From G963662655 sp963666875 (GTDB lineage Bacteria > Cloacimonadota > Cloacimonadia > Cloacimonadales > JAIOQZ01): a DNA stretch of 64,000 bases. Shown here one piece after another: positions 44,379 to 53,100 of this stretch (positions are counted from its first letter, which is position 1; each line of letters opens with the position of its first letter). The stretch is from the NCBI GenBank assembly GCA_963666875.2, contig CAXXPU010000019.1, positions 310,001-374,000 of the forward strand, given 5' to 3'. Position numbers and translations under genes: made by a program. The notes beneath the pieces were generated by a model that was not told the origin of the DNA, searched no databases, and saw only the letters and a program-made list of their open reading frames with translations.

Positions 44379-45545
44379 ATGAAAGATAGAAAAATCCTTC
44401 TCGGCGTGACCGGCGGCATCGCAGCCTATAAAGCGCTTGATCTGGCAAGCGCCATGATCAAGTCAGGCGCGAAGGTACGGACGATCATGACCAAAAACAG
44501 CCGGAAATTCGCCACAGCGGACGCATTTCGCGCCATCACGCGCGATCAGGTGGAAATTGAAGCCTTCAACCCGGACGCCCCCATCGCCCACATCGACCTC
44601 GCGGACTGGGCGGATATCATGGTCATCGCTCCCGCCACCGCCAACATCATCGGCAAGGTCGCATCCGGTATCGCGGACGACCTGCTCTCCACCACCGCGC
44701 TGGCTGTGCACGGGCCGAAGCTCATCGTTCCCGCCATGAACGTCCACATGTACGAAAACACCATCGTGCAGGAGAACCTCGAAAAGCTGAAACACCATGG
44801 CTGGCAGATCCTCGAACCCGAATCGGGAAGACTCGCCTGCGGATATGTCGGCAAGGGACGTTTCCCCGCCGTTTGCGAAATCCTGTACGCAATCAAGACC
44901 TATCTGAAATACGGTCGCGACCTCGCCGGACGACGCATCATGATCACCGCCGGGGCCTGCCGTGAGCATCTGGACGATATGCGATTCCTGACCAACCACT
45001 CCTCCGGTAAGACCGGCCTCGCGCTCGCACGCGCGGCATATCTTCGCGGAGCGGACGTTACGCTGATCCACGCGCACATGGACGAGCCTCTCCCCTACTA
45101 CCTCGACGCAATCCGCGCCGAGACCGCCCATGATATGTACAATGCCTGTATCGAGCGCTTTCCCGCCTGCGATATTATATTCAAAGCCGCCGCGGTTACC
45201 GACTACACCTTTGCGGAACCCGTCACCGGCAAGATTAAAAAGGCTGGCGACCTGAACCTCGAGATGAAGCGCACGAAGGACATTCTGCAAACCCTCGGTG
45301 AGAACAAGAAGCACACCCAGCTACTGTTCGGGTTCGCAGCCGAGAGCGATAATGTGGTTGATAACGCCCGTAAGAAGTTGGAAAGCAAGCATCTGGACTA
45401 CGTCTGCGGCAATCTGATAAGCGTCTCCGGAAAAAGCGATTCGCATGTAACCGTCATCGGCAAATCGGAGATTGTGGAATTAACCGGCGAAAAATTCGAC
45501 ATTGCGCATAAATTACTCGACATCGTCACCGGAGCCAACCGATGA
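44379..45545 (+). CDS. coaBC: Bifunctional phosphopantothenoylcysteine decarboxylase / phosphopantothenate-cysteine ligase
   Basis: The 388-residue fusion catalyses two steps of coenzyme A synthesis. CoaC flavoprotein domain: 'GVTGGIAAYKALDL', 'PATANIIGKVASGIADDLL' and the PxMNxxM-like 'PAMNVHMYEN'. CoaB domain from about residue 185: 'ITAGACREHLDDMRFLTNHSSGKTG', 'KAAAVTDY' and the Lys-rich 'KIKKAG'. ATG behind 'gagg'. The SDR gene overlaps its stop by four bases. Confidence 0.96.
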   Translation: MKDRKILLGVTGGIAAYKALDLASAMIKSGAKVRTIMTKNSRKFATADAFRAITRDQVEIEAFNPDAPIAHIDLADWADIMVIAPATANIIGKVASGIADDLLSTTALAVHGPKLIVPAMNVHMYENTIVQENLEKLKHHGWQILEPESGRLACGYVGKGRFPAVCEILYAIKTYLKYGRDLAGRRIMITAGACREHLDDMRFLTNHSSGKTGLALARAAYLRGADVTLIHAHMDEPLPYYLDAIRAETAHDMYNACIERFPACDIIFKAAAVTDYTFAEPVTGKIKKAGDLNLEMKRTKDILQTLGENKKHTQLLFGFAAESDNVVDNARKKLESKHLDYVCGNLISVSGKSDSHVTVIGKSEIVELTGEKFDIAHKLLDIVTGANR

Positions 45546-46261
45546 CCATCCTGATCACCGGCGCAAACGGCAATATCGGATCGTATCTGGCTCAAAAATT
45601 CCTCGACGACGGACAGACGCTGATCCTGTTTTACCATGGGAAATCGGAACGAATCGAACGATTTTTCGAGCACGACAACGTGGAAGCCCACTCGGTCGAA
45701 CTCTCCGACTGGCAGCAGGTTCAAGAAGCAGTCGATTCACTTCAACGCAAACCGCACGCGCTGATCCACACCGCGTCGGTCCGCAGCACCGATTTCATGC
45801 ACCTCGCAAACACCGACCCCGAGCACTGGAAATCAACTCTCAACAGCAATGTCCTGGGCTGTTACCACATCCTGAAGGCGATCATCCCGATCCTGCGCGA
45901 CGCAAAGCCCGGAAGGATCGTACTCTTCGGCTCGGACGTCAGCCGCATCGGACTGATGAATGGAAGCGCTTACGCCGCGTCCAAGTCTGCAATCAGCAAC
46001 ATCTGCCGCACCATCGCACTCGAAGAGAAAGATATCCTGTGTAACGTTCTGTCGCCCGGACCCGTTGAAATAGACGACACCCATTTTCCGGGGATGTACC
46101 GGCTCTTCCGCGAGGAGTATTACCGGAAACAGCTCGCGCGCATTCCGCAGGGGAGGCTGGCGAAGCCGGACGACATCTACGGGCTGTGCCGGTATCTGGT
46201 GTCGAACGAAAACAGCTACCTGACCGGCGAGGAGTTTTTCCTGACCGGCGGAAAGATTTAA
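45542..46261 (+). CDS. Short-chain dehydrogenase/reductase
   Basis: The 239-residue classical SDR has 'ITGANGNIGSYLAQKF' (cofactor motif), an 'NSNVLGCYHILKA' helix, 'VLFGSDVSRIG', and catalytic 'YAASKSAISN' (YxxxK), with Ser in 'GSDVS'. The C-terminal 'YLTGEEFFLTGGKI' is typical of the family. Substrate unknown. It overlaps coaBC by four bases (ATGA) and is probably co-translated. Confidence 0.88.
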   Translation: MTILITGANGNIGSYLAQKFLDDGQTLILFYHGKSERIERFFEHDNVEAHSVELSDWQQVQEAVDSLQRKPHALIHTASVRSTDFMHLANTDPEHWKSTLNSNVLGCYHILKAIIPILRDAKPGRIVLFGSDVSRIGLMNGSAYAASKSAISNICRTIALEEKDILCNVLSPGPVEIDDTHFPGMYRLFREEYYRKQLARIPQGRLAKPDDIYGLCRYLVSNENSYLTGEEFFLTGGKI

Positions 46262-46265
46262 ATTT

Positions 46266-47009
46266 ATGAATAAACACATCGCCATATTTATCATACTTTT
46301 ATGCGCAATGTCAATGACAGCCGTCAGTCCAGGCGAGAAACTGACCTTCAACGTCAAGTACGCCGGTGTCAGCGCCGGTAAAGCCGATATCACGTTCAAT
46401 GCGACCACCCTGCGCGACACGGTGCCTTGTTTCGAGATCACGTCGAAGGCTCGCACCAATTCGTTCTTCGACAATTTCTACAAGGTGCGCGACGAGATCA
46501 CCTCAACTTGGGACGCGCACAGGCACATCACGCACAAATTCAGTAAAAACCTGCACGAAGGCTCCTACCGGCAGCTTCGCATCCACTTCTACTACCCGGA
46601 GCTTGGCTTCACGATCTACAACAAGTACGATTTCAAGAAGCAGAAGATGAAGGAAGAGCGCATGGATATCCCGGAAGATACCCAGGACATCCTCAGCTCG
46701 CTCTACTGGGTGCGGATCAGGGATTTCGCGCCCGGCGACACGCTCTACGTCAACGTTGTCGCCGACGGACGCGACTACCGTGCAACCGTGCTGATTCACA
46801 AATACGAGACCATCGACACAATCTTCGGCGAAAAGCGGTGCATCCTGATCGAACCGCTTTTGCAGGGCGACGCCATCTTCAAGCAGTCGGGACGCATCGA
46901 AATCTGGCTCACCGACGACCAGTTCAAGATCCCCGTGCAGGTCAGAAGTAAAATCGGAATGTGGAATTTTTATGCCATCCTCGAAGAAGCCGAAAACACC
47001 GGATACTGA
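46266..47009 (+). CDS. DUF3108-family exported protein
   Basis: The 247-residue protein has a signal peptide (about residues 1-20) and the DUF3108 pattern: 'GEKLTFNVKYAGVSAGKADITF', 'TSKARTNSFFDNFYKVRDEITS', 'YFYPE'-like beta strands and 'IWLTDDQFKIPVQVRSKIGM'. Members are predicted periplasmic lipid-binding-like beta barrels; no biochemical role is established. Its last 38 bases overlap queA. Confidence 0.82.
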   Translation: MNKHIAIFIILLCAMSMTAVSPGEKLTFNVKYAGVSAGKADITFNATTLRDTVPCFEITSKARTNSFFDNFYKVRDEITSTWDAHRHITHKFSKNLHEGSYRQLRIHFYYPELGFTIYNKYDFKKQKMKEERMDIPEDTQDILSSLYWVRIRDFAPGDTLYVNVVADGRDYRATVLIHKYETIDTIFGEKRCILIEPLLQGDAIFKQSGRIEIWLTDDQFKIPVQVRSKIGMWNFYAILEEAENTGY

Positions 47010-48045
47010 CATCCCGTTTCAGTACAGACGCACCAGCTACGAGTACGATCTTCCCAAAGAACTGATCGCACAATATCCACTGGAAACGCGCTCCGAATCA
47101 CGCCTGCTGCACCTCGACCGCAATAGCGGCACAATCGACCACACACATTTTTCACGACTACCGGCGCTGCTGCAAGAAGGCGATCTGCTTATCATCAACC
47201 GTACCCGCGTGATTCCCGCACGTATTTTCGGAAAGAAGCCGACCGGCGGACAGGTCGAGATATTTCTGCTCAACCATCTCGAAGAGAACCGCTGGGAATG
47301 CATGGTTCGTCCATCCGCGCGCACCAGAGCCGGTAGTCGGGTCATCATCGGCGAAGGGTTCGAGGCGATCGTCCACGAGCGCACCGAGGAGCACAACCGT
47401 GTCGTCGAGTTCATCTATGAAGGCGATTTTTGGCAGACCCTGGATCTGCATGGCAAGATGCCGCTTCCGCCCTACATCGAGCGCGAAGCCGAAGAGAAAG
47501 ACAGGCAGACCTACCAGACCGTCTATGCCGGGCATCGCGGCTCGGTAGCGGCGCCCACGGCGGGACTCCACTTCACGCCCGACTTGATGGACGATCTGCG
47601 CGAGATGGGCGTCGATTTCAGCGAAGTGATTCTGCACGTCGGACTGGGCACCTTTCGACCGGTGCGAACCGACGACATCCGCGAGCACCAGATGCATTCC
47701 GAGTTCTGCATCGTCCCGCCTGCAACCGCTGAAGCGATTCGTCATGCGAAGAGCGACAAGCGCCGCGTGATCGCCGTCGGCACCACGAGCATGCGCACAC
47801 TCGAGTCATTCGTTTCGGGTGGCGAGCTCCAAGCTGGCGAGAAATGGACCGAACTGTTCGTCTATCCGGGCAAGGAGATATTCATCCCGGACGGACTCAT
47901 CACCAACTTCCACATGCCGGGATCCACGCTTCTGATGCTGGTCTCTGCCTTCGCCGGATTCGAGAATATCATGGAAGCATACCGCCAGGCAGTCGAGATG
48001 CGCTATCGTTTCTTCAGTTACGGCGACGCGATGCTGATCGTCTGA
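46972..48045 (+). CDS. queA: S-adenosylmethionine:tRNA ribosyltransferase-isomerase
   Basis: QueA makes epoxyqueuosine in the wobble position of certain tRNAs. The 357-residue protein has the family's hallmark segments: 'YDLPKELIAQYPLETR', 'INRTRVIPARIFGKKPTGGQVEIFLL', 'GSVAAPTAGLHFT', 'HVGLGTFRPVR' and 'NFHMPGSTLLMLVSAFAG'. The ATG lies inside the end of the DUF3108 gene, giving an unusually long 38-base overlap; the next in-frame start would cut into conserved residues. Confidence 0.95.
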   Translation: MPSSKKPKTPDTDIPFQYRRTSYEYDLPKELIAQYPLETRSESRLLHLDRNSGTIDHTHFSRLPALLQEGDLLIINRTRVIPARIFGKKPTGGQVEIFLLNHLEENRWECMVRPSARTRAGSRVIIGEGFEAIVHERTEEHNRVVEFIYEGDFWQTLDLHGKMPLPPYIEREAEEKDRQTYQTVYAGHRGSVAAPTAGLHFTPDLMDDLREMGVDFSEVILHVGLGTFRPVRTDDIREHQMHSEFCIVPPATAEAIRHAKSDKRRVIAVGTTSMRTLESFVSGGELQAGEKWTELFVYPGKEIFIPDGLITNFHMPGSTLLMLVSAFAGFENIMEAYRQAVEMRYRFFSYGDAMLIV

Positions 48046-48053
48046 GGTAAATC

Positions 48054-48788
48054 ATGAGCGACTTCGAGCACCCATTTTTTGACGAGATCATACATCTCAA
48101 TCGCATCGGCAGTACCACCTCGAAAGCCGATTCCATGGTGCGCAACCGCCAGGTTCAGGGCAACTTCCTCATCTACGCCGACGAGCAATCGGCTGGCAAA
48201 GGAAGGCGCGGAACATCCTGGCACTCGCCCGAAGGCGGCATCTGGATGACGATCGGTCTTTACGGACTGGAGGCATCGTCCAACTTCACGCTATTCACCG
48301 GTGTGTGTGTGCATCAAGCGCTCAAAAGGTTCATCGAAGACGGCGACCCGAAGATAAAATGGCCCAACGATATCATGCTGAAAGATAAGAAGATATGCGG
48401 CATCCACACCGAACACATCTCGTTTCATCGCTACCACCTGATCGGGATCGGCATCAACGTCAACAACACGGAATTCCCGAACGACCTCGACGACATCGCC
48501 TCGTCGATATCGATCCAGACCGGCATCGAACACGACCGGATCGAGATCATGCGAGCCTTCTTCGACACCTTCGCCTCGAAACTGCCGGAGTTCATCGAAT
48601 TCGGGTGGGAGAAGTTTCTGCCTTACTATCGCGAGAATTGCTATCTCAAGGGAAAAAACATCGCCATCGAGACCCCGTTCAAGCGATTCGAAGGCACAGT
48701 CGTCGGCATCAACAAGGAAGGCGCTCTGCTTCTGAAGCTCGATAACGGCATGATCCAGCCATTTTACAGCGGTACGGTGATGTTTTAG
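48054..48788 (+). CDS. birA: Biotin-[biotin carboxyl carrier] protein ligase
   Basis: The 244-residue single-function ligase has no N-terminal DNA-binding domain, so it is not expected to act as a biotin repressor. 'STTSKADSMVRN', 'ADEQSAGKGRRGTSWHSPEGGIWMT' (biotinyl-AMP loop), 'KWPNDIML' and 'IGIGINVNN' are diagnostic. It faces the biotin-dependent decarboxylase operon (49.1-53.1 kb), whose carrier has two target lysines. The 3' end including the stop codon is tandemly duplicated. Confidence 0.95.
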   Translation: MSDFEHPFFDEIIHLNRIGSTTSKADSMVRNRQVQGNFLIYADEQSAGKGRRGTSWHSPEGGIWMTIGLYGLEASSNFTLFTGVCVHQALKRFIEDGDPKIKWPNDIMLKDKKICGIHTEHISFHRYHLIGIGINVNNTEFPNDLDDIASSISIQTGIEHDRIEIMRAFFDTFASKLPEFIEFGWEKFLPYYRENCYLKGKNIAIETPFKRFEGTVVGINKEGALLLKLDNGMIQPFYSGTVMF

Positions 48789-48868
48789 CCAACTTCTGCT
48801 TCTGAAGCTCGATAACGGCATGATCCAGCCATTTTACAGCGGTACGGTGGTGTTTTAGCCAACTTCTG
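48725..48868. repeat. 70-bp tandem duplication of the birA 3' end
   Basis: Two copies with a 70-base period (48725-48794 and 48795-48864, similarity continuing to 48868) differ at one base (48780 versus 48850). The first copy contains the last codons and stop of birA; the second repeats them out of use. Confidence 0.93.
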
Positions 48869-49086
48869 AATGTGATTATAGCCCTCATCCCCCGCCTTCC
48901 TTCGACTTCGCTCAGGATGACACGCAAGCGGGTGAAGGAGGTAAAGATGATCCAACCGAAGCACGATGTTCCCTCGCCCACGAAGTGGGAGAGGGTCAGG
49001 GTGAGCCCAAAAAAACACCCCGAGTGGCAATCCACCCAGGGTGCGAACATCATTTCACCCCCATGAGAAGGGGGGATTAAGGGGGG
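48865..49086. repeat. Dispersed-repeat interval between birA and the decarboxylase operon
   Basis: No gene is supported. At 48861-48872 lies 'aacttctgaatg', also found in the 9.5-kb repeats. At about 48920-49005 an 'aagcgggtgaaggag' block, 'gcacgatgttccctcgccc' and 'gagggt' repeat the order seen at 1641-1735. 'ccccgccttc' at about 48890 matches about 1410. The segment separates convergent genes. Confidence 0.75.
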
Positions 49087-50199
49087 TTATCCGAGAATTC
49101 CGAGCAGCACACCCGCGGCGACGGCCGAGCCGATCACACCGGCTACGTTAGGCGCCATGGCGTGCATCAAGAGGTAGTTCGATTTGTCGTAGTTCCTGCC
49201 CACGTTGTGAACCACCCGCGCGCTGTCCGGCACCGCGGAGACGCCGGAAGCCCCGATCATCGGATTGAGCTTTTCTCTTAAAAATAAATTCATGAATTTC
49301 GCAAACAGCACACCACCCGCGGTAGCAGCGCAGAACGAGAATGCCCCCAGCCCGAATATCATCACCGAATCGACCTTCAGAAACACGTCCGCCTGCGTAC
49401 TTGCGCCCACGCTGAAGCCGAGTACGATGGTCACGATATCGATCAGCGCGTTACGTGCCGTGTTGGCAAGGCGCTCGGTCACGCCGCTCTCCTTGAGCAG
49501 ATTACCGAAGAAGAGCATGCCCAGCAGCGCGGATGCGCCCGGAGCGATGCAGATGGTGACGATACCGGCAATCAGCGGGAAGAAGATCTTCTCGCGCTTG
49601 GTGACAAGTCGCGGAGTCTTCATCTTGATCAGCCGTTCGCGCTTGGTGGTCAATAATTTAATAATGGGCGGCTGTATCACCGGGACCAGCGCCATATAGG
49701 AATACGCCGCGATCGCGATGGGACCGACCAGGTGCGGAGCCAGCTTGGACGACAGGAAGATCGAGGTCGGGCCGTCGGCGCCGCCGATAATTCCGATCGC
49801 GCCGGCTTCACCGATGCTGAAACCCAGCAGGATCGCGCCGAAGAATGTCGCGAAGATACCCACCTGCGCAGCCGCGCCGAGAAGGATCAGCTTCGGGTTG
49901 GCGATCAGTGTAGAGAAGTCGGTCATCGCGCCAATTCCGAGGAAGATCAGCGGAGGATAGATACCGCCGGTCACGCCGAAATACATCTGGTTGAAGACCG
50001 AACCGAGGTCGTAAACGCCGAGACTGCCCGGGATATTGCCCATGATGATACCGAATCCGATCGGCACCAGCAGCAGCGGCTCGTAGTCCTTGGCGATCCC
50101 CAGATAGATGAAGATCAGGCCGACGACAATCATCGTGCCGTATTGCCATGTGAACTGCGTGAAAGCCGTCGTGCTGAAGAAGTGAAAGAGTTCCGCCAT
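49087..50199 (-). CDS. oadB: Na+-translocating decarboxylase beta subunit (OadB/MmdB/GcdB)
   Basis: The 370-residue integral membrane protein has about nine to eleven helices. It carries the conserved 'GIGAMTDFSTLIANPK' segment and 'GIIGGADGPTSIFL', whose Asp lies in the sodium/proton pathway of the family. It uses the free energy of decarboxylating the carboxybiotin carrier to export Na+. It is the last gene of the operon. The substrate (methylmalonyl-CoA rather than oxaloacetate) is inferred from mce and the carboxyltransferase upstream. Confidence 0.94.
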   Translation of the reverse strand: MAELFHFFSTTAFTQFTWQYGTMIVVGLIFIYLGIAKDYEPLLLVPIGFGIIMGNIPGSLGVYDLGSVFNQMYFGVTGGIYPPLIFLGIGAMTDFSTLIANPKLILLGAAAQVGIFATFFGAILLGFSIGEAGAIGIIGGADGPTSIFLSSKLAPHLVGPIAIAAYSYMALVPVIQPPIIKLLTTKRERLIKMKTPRLVTKREKIFFPLIAGIVTICIAPGASALLGMLFFGNLLKESGVTERLANTARNALIDIVTIVLGFSVGASTQADVFLKVDSVMIFGLGAFSFCAATAGGVLFAKFMNLFLREKLNPMIGASGVSAVPDSARVVHNVGRNYDKSNYLLMHAMAPNVAGVIGSAVAAGVLLGILG

Positions 50200-50200
50200 A

Positions 50201-50941
50201 TCAGTCTCCCAGTTCGACCAATACGTCGTTTTCCTGAACCGTGTCGCCCTTCTTGACGCGAACCGATTTCACCTTGCCGGCAAACGGCGACGGAACTTCC
50301 GATTCCATCTTCATTGCCTCGAGGATCACAACGGTCTGCTCCGGCTGAACCATGTCGCCTTCCTTCACTTTCACATCCAGAATCACGCCTGGCATCGGCG
50401 AGGTGACGTTCTTCGCGCCGGCAGGTTGCGGCTGCGGTTGAGGCTTCGGTTTTGCACGCCCGGATATGCCTTCACCAACCGGCTTGGCAGGCTTCGCGGG
50501 TTCCGGCTCGGCCGGCTTCTCGAAGCCTTCCATGAGGACGAGCGTCTGCCCTTCCTGCACGGTTTCACCCTTGGTACACTGGATCTTCATGATCGTGCCG
50601 TCAAACGGTGCGACGATCTCCGACTCCATTTTCATCGCCTCGAGGATCACCAGCACATCACCGGCCTTGACCACATCCTTTTCCTTCACGGGAATCGAAA
50701 GGATCACGCCCGGGAGCGGCGCAGAGATTTCCCCGTTGGCGCGCGCGCCGGACGACAATCTCGGAACGCTGCCGGCAGCAGGTCCGGATCGAACAAGCTT
50801 GGGCGAATGACTCGTCTCGGTATCTTCAAGTTCGACGAAGTACTCGACATCGTTCACGGTTACTTTTGCGGTCAGCCCGTCATACGTGCGAACGCGCGCA
50901 TTGTAGGTTTGACCGTTTATTTTCATTCGATATGTTTTCAT
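50201..50941 (-). CDS. Biotin carboxyl carrier protein with two biotinyl domains
   Basis: The 246-residue protein has an N-terminal region typical of decarboxylase carrier subunits (residues 1-40) and then two complete biotinyl domains, each with 'EAMKMESE'. The target lysines are Lys104 and Lys211. A Pro-rich linker (about residues 140-175, 'KPKPQPQPQP') joins them. Carriers of this kind normally have one domain. It lies one base from oadB and overlaps oadG by four bases. It would shuttle the carboxyl group from the carboxyltransferase to OadB. Confidence 0.93.
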   Translation of the reverse strand: MKTYRMKINGQTYNARVRTYDGLTAKVTVNDVEYFVELEDTETSHSPKLVRSGPAAGSVPRLSSGARANGEISAPLPGVILSIPVKEKDVVKAGDVLVILEAMKMESEIVAPFDGTIMKIQCTKGETVQEGQTLVLMEGFEKPAEPEPAKPAKPVGEGISGRAKPKPQPQPQPAGAKNVTSPMPGVILDVKVKEGDMVQPEQTVVILEAMKMESEVPSPFAGKVKSVRVKKGDTVQENDVLVELGD

Positions 50942-51534
50942 GATCTCCCCTTCGCCTGAAAGTAGGTTTGATTAGGCATGGCGTTTCTGGATGATCCGCG
51001 CCACAAAGACAGCGGCGCACGTTTCCAGGTCAGGATTAGCTTTTGCCTTTCTTCTGCTTCGGCGATGTGCATGTGCAGTGCGGTAATCACGGCGACGATT
51101 GCGTTGGTGCTGATATCGGGCTGCGGGCCGGAGATTTTACCGATTGAGGTTTCAACCGTTTTTGTCGGTCCAGCCTTCTTCTTCGCTTTGTTCAGGTGCC
51201 TGATTTGCGAGATGATCATTCCCGTCACGATCAGGCTCAGGAATACGACAGTCATGCCGATAACCGTCAGTGAAGTGCAGAATCCCATCAGATTTCCGTG
51301 GAAGTCCGTGTGGATCTCTTCAAGCTGCGATTGCTGGATGCCCAGTTCGGCGATCGTGTCGGAAGGTTTCGCGCTATCCGGCAGATCCAGATGCTGCATG
51401 AGCTTCTTGACCGGCATCCGCATGGCGGTCGCCGCCTCGCGAAGCGTCATGTCGTCAGAGACGCGAAATGCATCTTCTGCAAACAACACACCCGCCAGCA
51501 GCAGGATCAGGAGCAATGACAGGATGTTTCTCAT
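50938..51534 (-). CDS. oadG: Decarboxylase gamma subunit (OadG-like) with an N-terminal exported domain
   Basis: The 198-residue protein has a signal peptide (about 1-19), a small helical domain (about 21-75, 'TLREAATAMRMPVKKLMQHL'), one membrane helix (about 83-109) and a cytoplasmic tail. The tail ends with the OadG-type 'AVITALHMHIAEAE' segment and a basic C-terminus. Typical OadG proteins have about 80-130 residues and lack the exported domain. The subunit assembles the alpha, carrier and beta parts. Assignment rests on the tail and the gene order. Confidence 0.8.
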   Translation of the reverse strand: MRNILSLLLILLLAGVLFAEDAFRVSDDMTLREAATAMRMPVKKLMQHLDLPDSAKPSDTIAELGIQQSQLEEIHTDFHGNLMGFCTSLTVIGMTVVFLSLIVTGMIISQIRHLNKAKKKAGPTKTVETSIGKISGPQPDISTNAIVAVITALHMHIAEAEERQKLILTWKRAPLSLWRGSSRNAMPNQTYFQAKGRS

Positions 51535-51549
51535 GTCATCTCCTTTCCA

Positions 51550-53100
51550 CTAAAGCGGCATATTGCCGTGCTTCTTGGGAGGATTGGTATCCTTCTTGGT
51601 CGCCAGCATCTCGAGCGCTCTAATCAGACGGAACCGCGTGACCGAAGGCTCGATCACGTCATCCACATATCCCTTTTCGGCAGCGGCATACGGATTCGCA
51701 AATTTGTCGCGGTATTCCTGTTCCTTCTCGGTCAGAACCTTCTCGGGATTATCCGATTCCTTGGCTTCCTTACGGAAGATGATTTCCACCGCACCCTTGG
51801 GACCCATCACGGCGATCTCAGCCGATGGCCATGCATAGACGATGTCCGCACGCATGTGCCGGCTGTTCATCACGCAGTAGGCTCCACCGTAGGCTTTACG
51901 CAGAATCACGGTGATCTTGGGCACCGTGGCTTCGGCGAACGCGAACAGCAGCTTGGCGCCGTTGCGGATGATTCCGTTGTGCTCCTGGTTTGAGCCGGGA
52001 AGGAATCCGGGGACGTCTTCCAGCACGATGATGGGGATGTTGAATGCGTCGCAGAACCGGATGAACCGCGCTGCCTTGATCGAAGCGTCGATATCCAGGA
52101 CACCCGCCAGGAACTTGGGCTGGTTGGCGATGAAACCGACCGAATAGCCGTTCATGCGCCCGAAGCCCACCACGATGTTCTGGGCGTAATTCCGCGCAAC
52201 TTCGAGGAATTCGCCGTCGTCAACAAGGATGCCGATCACATCGAGGATGTTGTAGGGTTTGTTGGGATTGTCCGGAATGATCTCGTTGAGTTCGTCACTT
52301 TTGCGATCGATGGGATCGGTGGTGGGAACGTACGGTGGATCTTCCATATTGTTCGAGGGAAGGAAGCTGAGCAGTTTCTGGATGAGCAGGATCGTCTCCT
52401 GTTCATTATCCGTGATGAACTGCGCCACACCGCTCTTGCTGGCGTGGATTCTCGCGCCGCCCAGCGCTTCGGTCGAAATATCTTCGTTCAGCACCGTCTT
52501 GACCACCTTGGGTCCGGTGACGAACATATAACTCGACTCGCGATCCATGATAATGAAATCGGTGATGGCAGGCGAATAGACCGCGCCGCCGGCACAGGGA
52601 CCGAGGATCGCAGATATCTGCGGAACCACGCCGGAAGCCTGCACGTTGCGCCAGAATATCTCCGCGTAGCCGGCGAGGGCATCGACGCCTTCCTGGATAC
52701 GCGCACCACCTGAATCGTTGAGACCGATCACCGGAGCGCCCACCTTCATCGCCATGTCCATGATCTTGCAGATCTTGTCGGCGTAGGCTTTGGAAAGCGA
52801 TCCGCCGAAGACGGTGAAGTCCTGCGCGAAGATATAGACGACGCGTTTATTGATGGTGGCACAGCCGGTGATGACACCGTCACCGGGAATCCGGTTCTTC
52901 TCGAGACCGAAGTTGTGGCTCTGGTGTTTGACGAACATATCGAATTCTTCGAAGCTCTCCGGATCGACCAGCGCTTTGATGCGCTCGCGAGCCGTCAACT
53001 TGCCCTTGGCATGCTGGTCGTCGATTCGTTTTTGTCCGCCGCCGAGTTCAGCTTCTTCACGTTTTTCGCGAAGCTGTATAATCTGATTGCTAATTTCCAT
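51550..53100 (-). CDS. mmdA: Acyl-CoA carboxyltransferase, methylmalonyl-CoA decarboxylase alpha subunit / PccB-like
   Basis: The 516-residue protein of the PccB/MmdA family has two crotonase-fold halves, with 'ARERIKALVDPESFEEFD', 'GGSLSKAYADKICKIMDMAMK', 'NDSGGARIQEGVDALAGYAEIF', 'GPCAGGAVYSPAITDF' and 'AYGGAYCVMNSRHMRADIVYAWP'. The ATG at 53100 is used; it overlaps the mce stop by 11 bases. With OadB and a carrier encoded next door and no biotin carboxylase gene, a Na+-pumping methylmalonyl-CoA decarboxylase is favoured over an ATP-dependent propionyl-CoA carboxylase. Confidence 0.94.
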   Translation of the reverse strand: MEISNQIIQLREKREEAELGGGQKRIDDQHAKGKLTARERIKALVDPESFEEFDMFVKHQSHNFGLEKNRIPGDGVITGCATINKRVVYIFAQDFTVFGGSLSKAYADKICKIMDMAMKVGAPVIGLNDSGGARIQEGVDALAGYAEIFWRNVQASGVVPQISAILGPCAGGAVYSPAITDFIIMDRESSYMFVTGPKVVKTVLNEDISTEALGGARIHASKSGVAQFITDNEQETILLIQKLLSFLPSNNMEDPPYVPTTDPIDRKSDELNEIIPDNPNKPYNILDVIGILVDDGEFLEVARNYAQNIVVGFGRMNGYSVGFIANQPKFLAGVLDIDASIKAARFIRFCDAFNIPIIVLEDVPGFLPGSNQEHNGIIRNGAKLLFAFAEATVPKITVILRKAYGGAYCVMNSRHMRADIVYAWPSAEIAVMGPKGAVEIIFRKEAKESDNPEKVLTEKEQEYRDKFANPYAAAEKGYVDDVIEPSVTRFRLIRALEMLATKKDTNPPKKHGNMPL

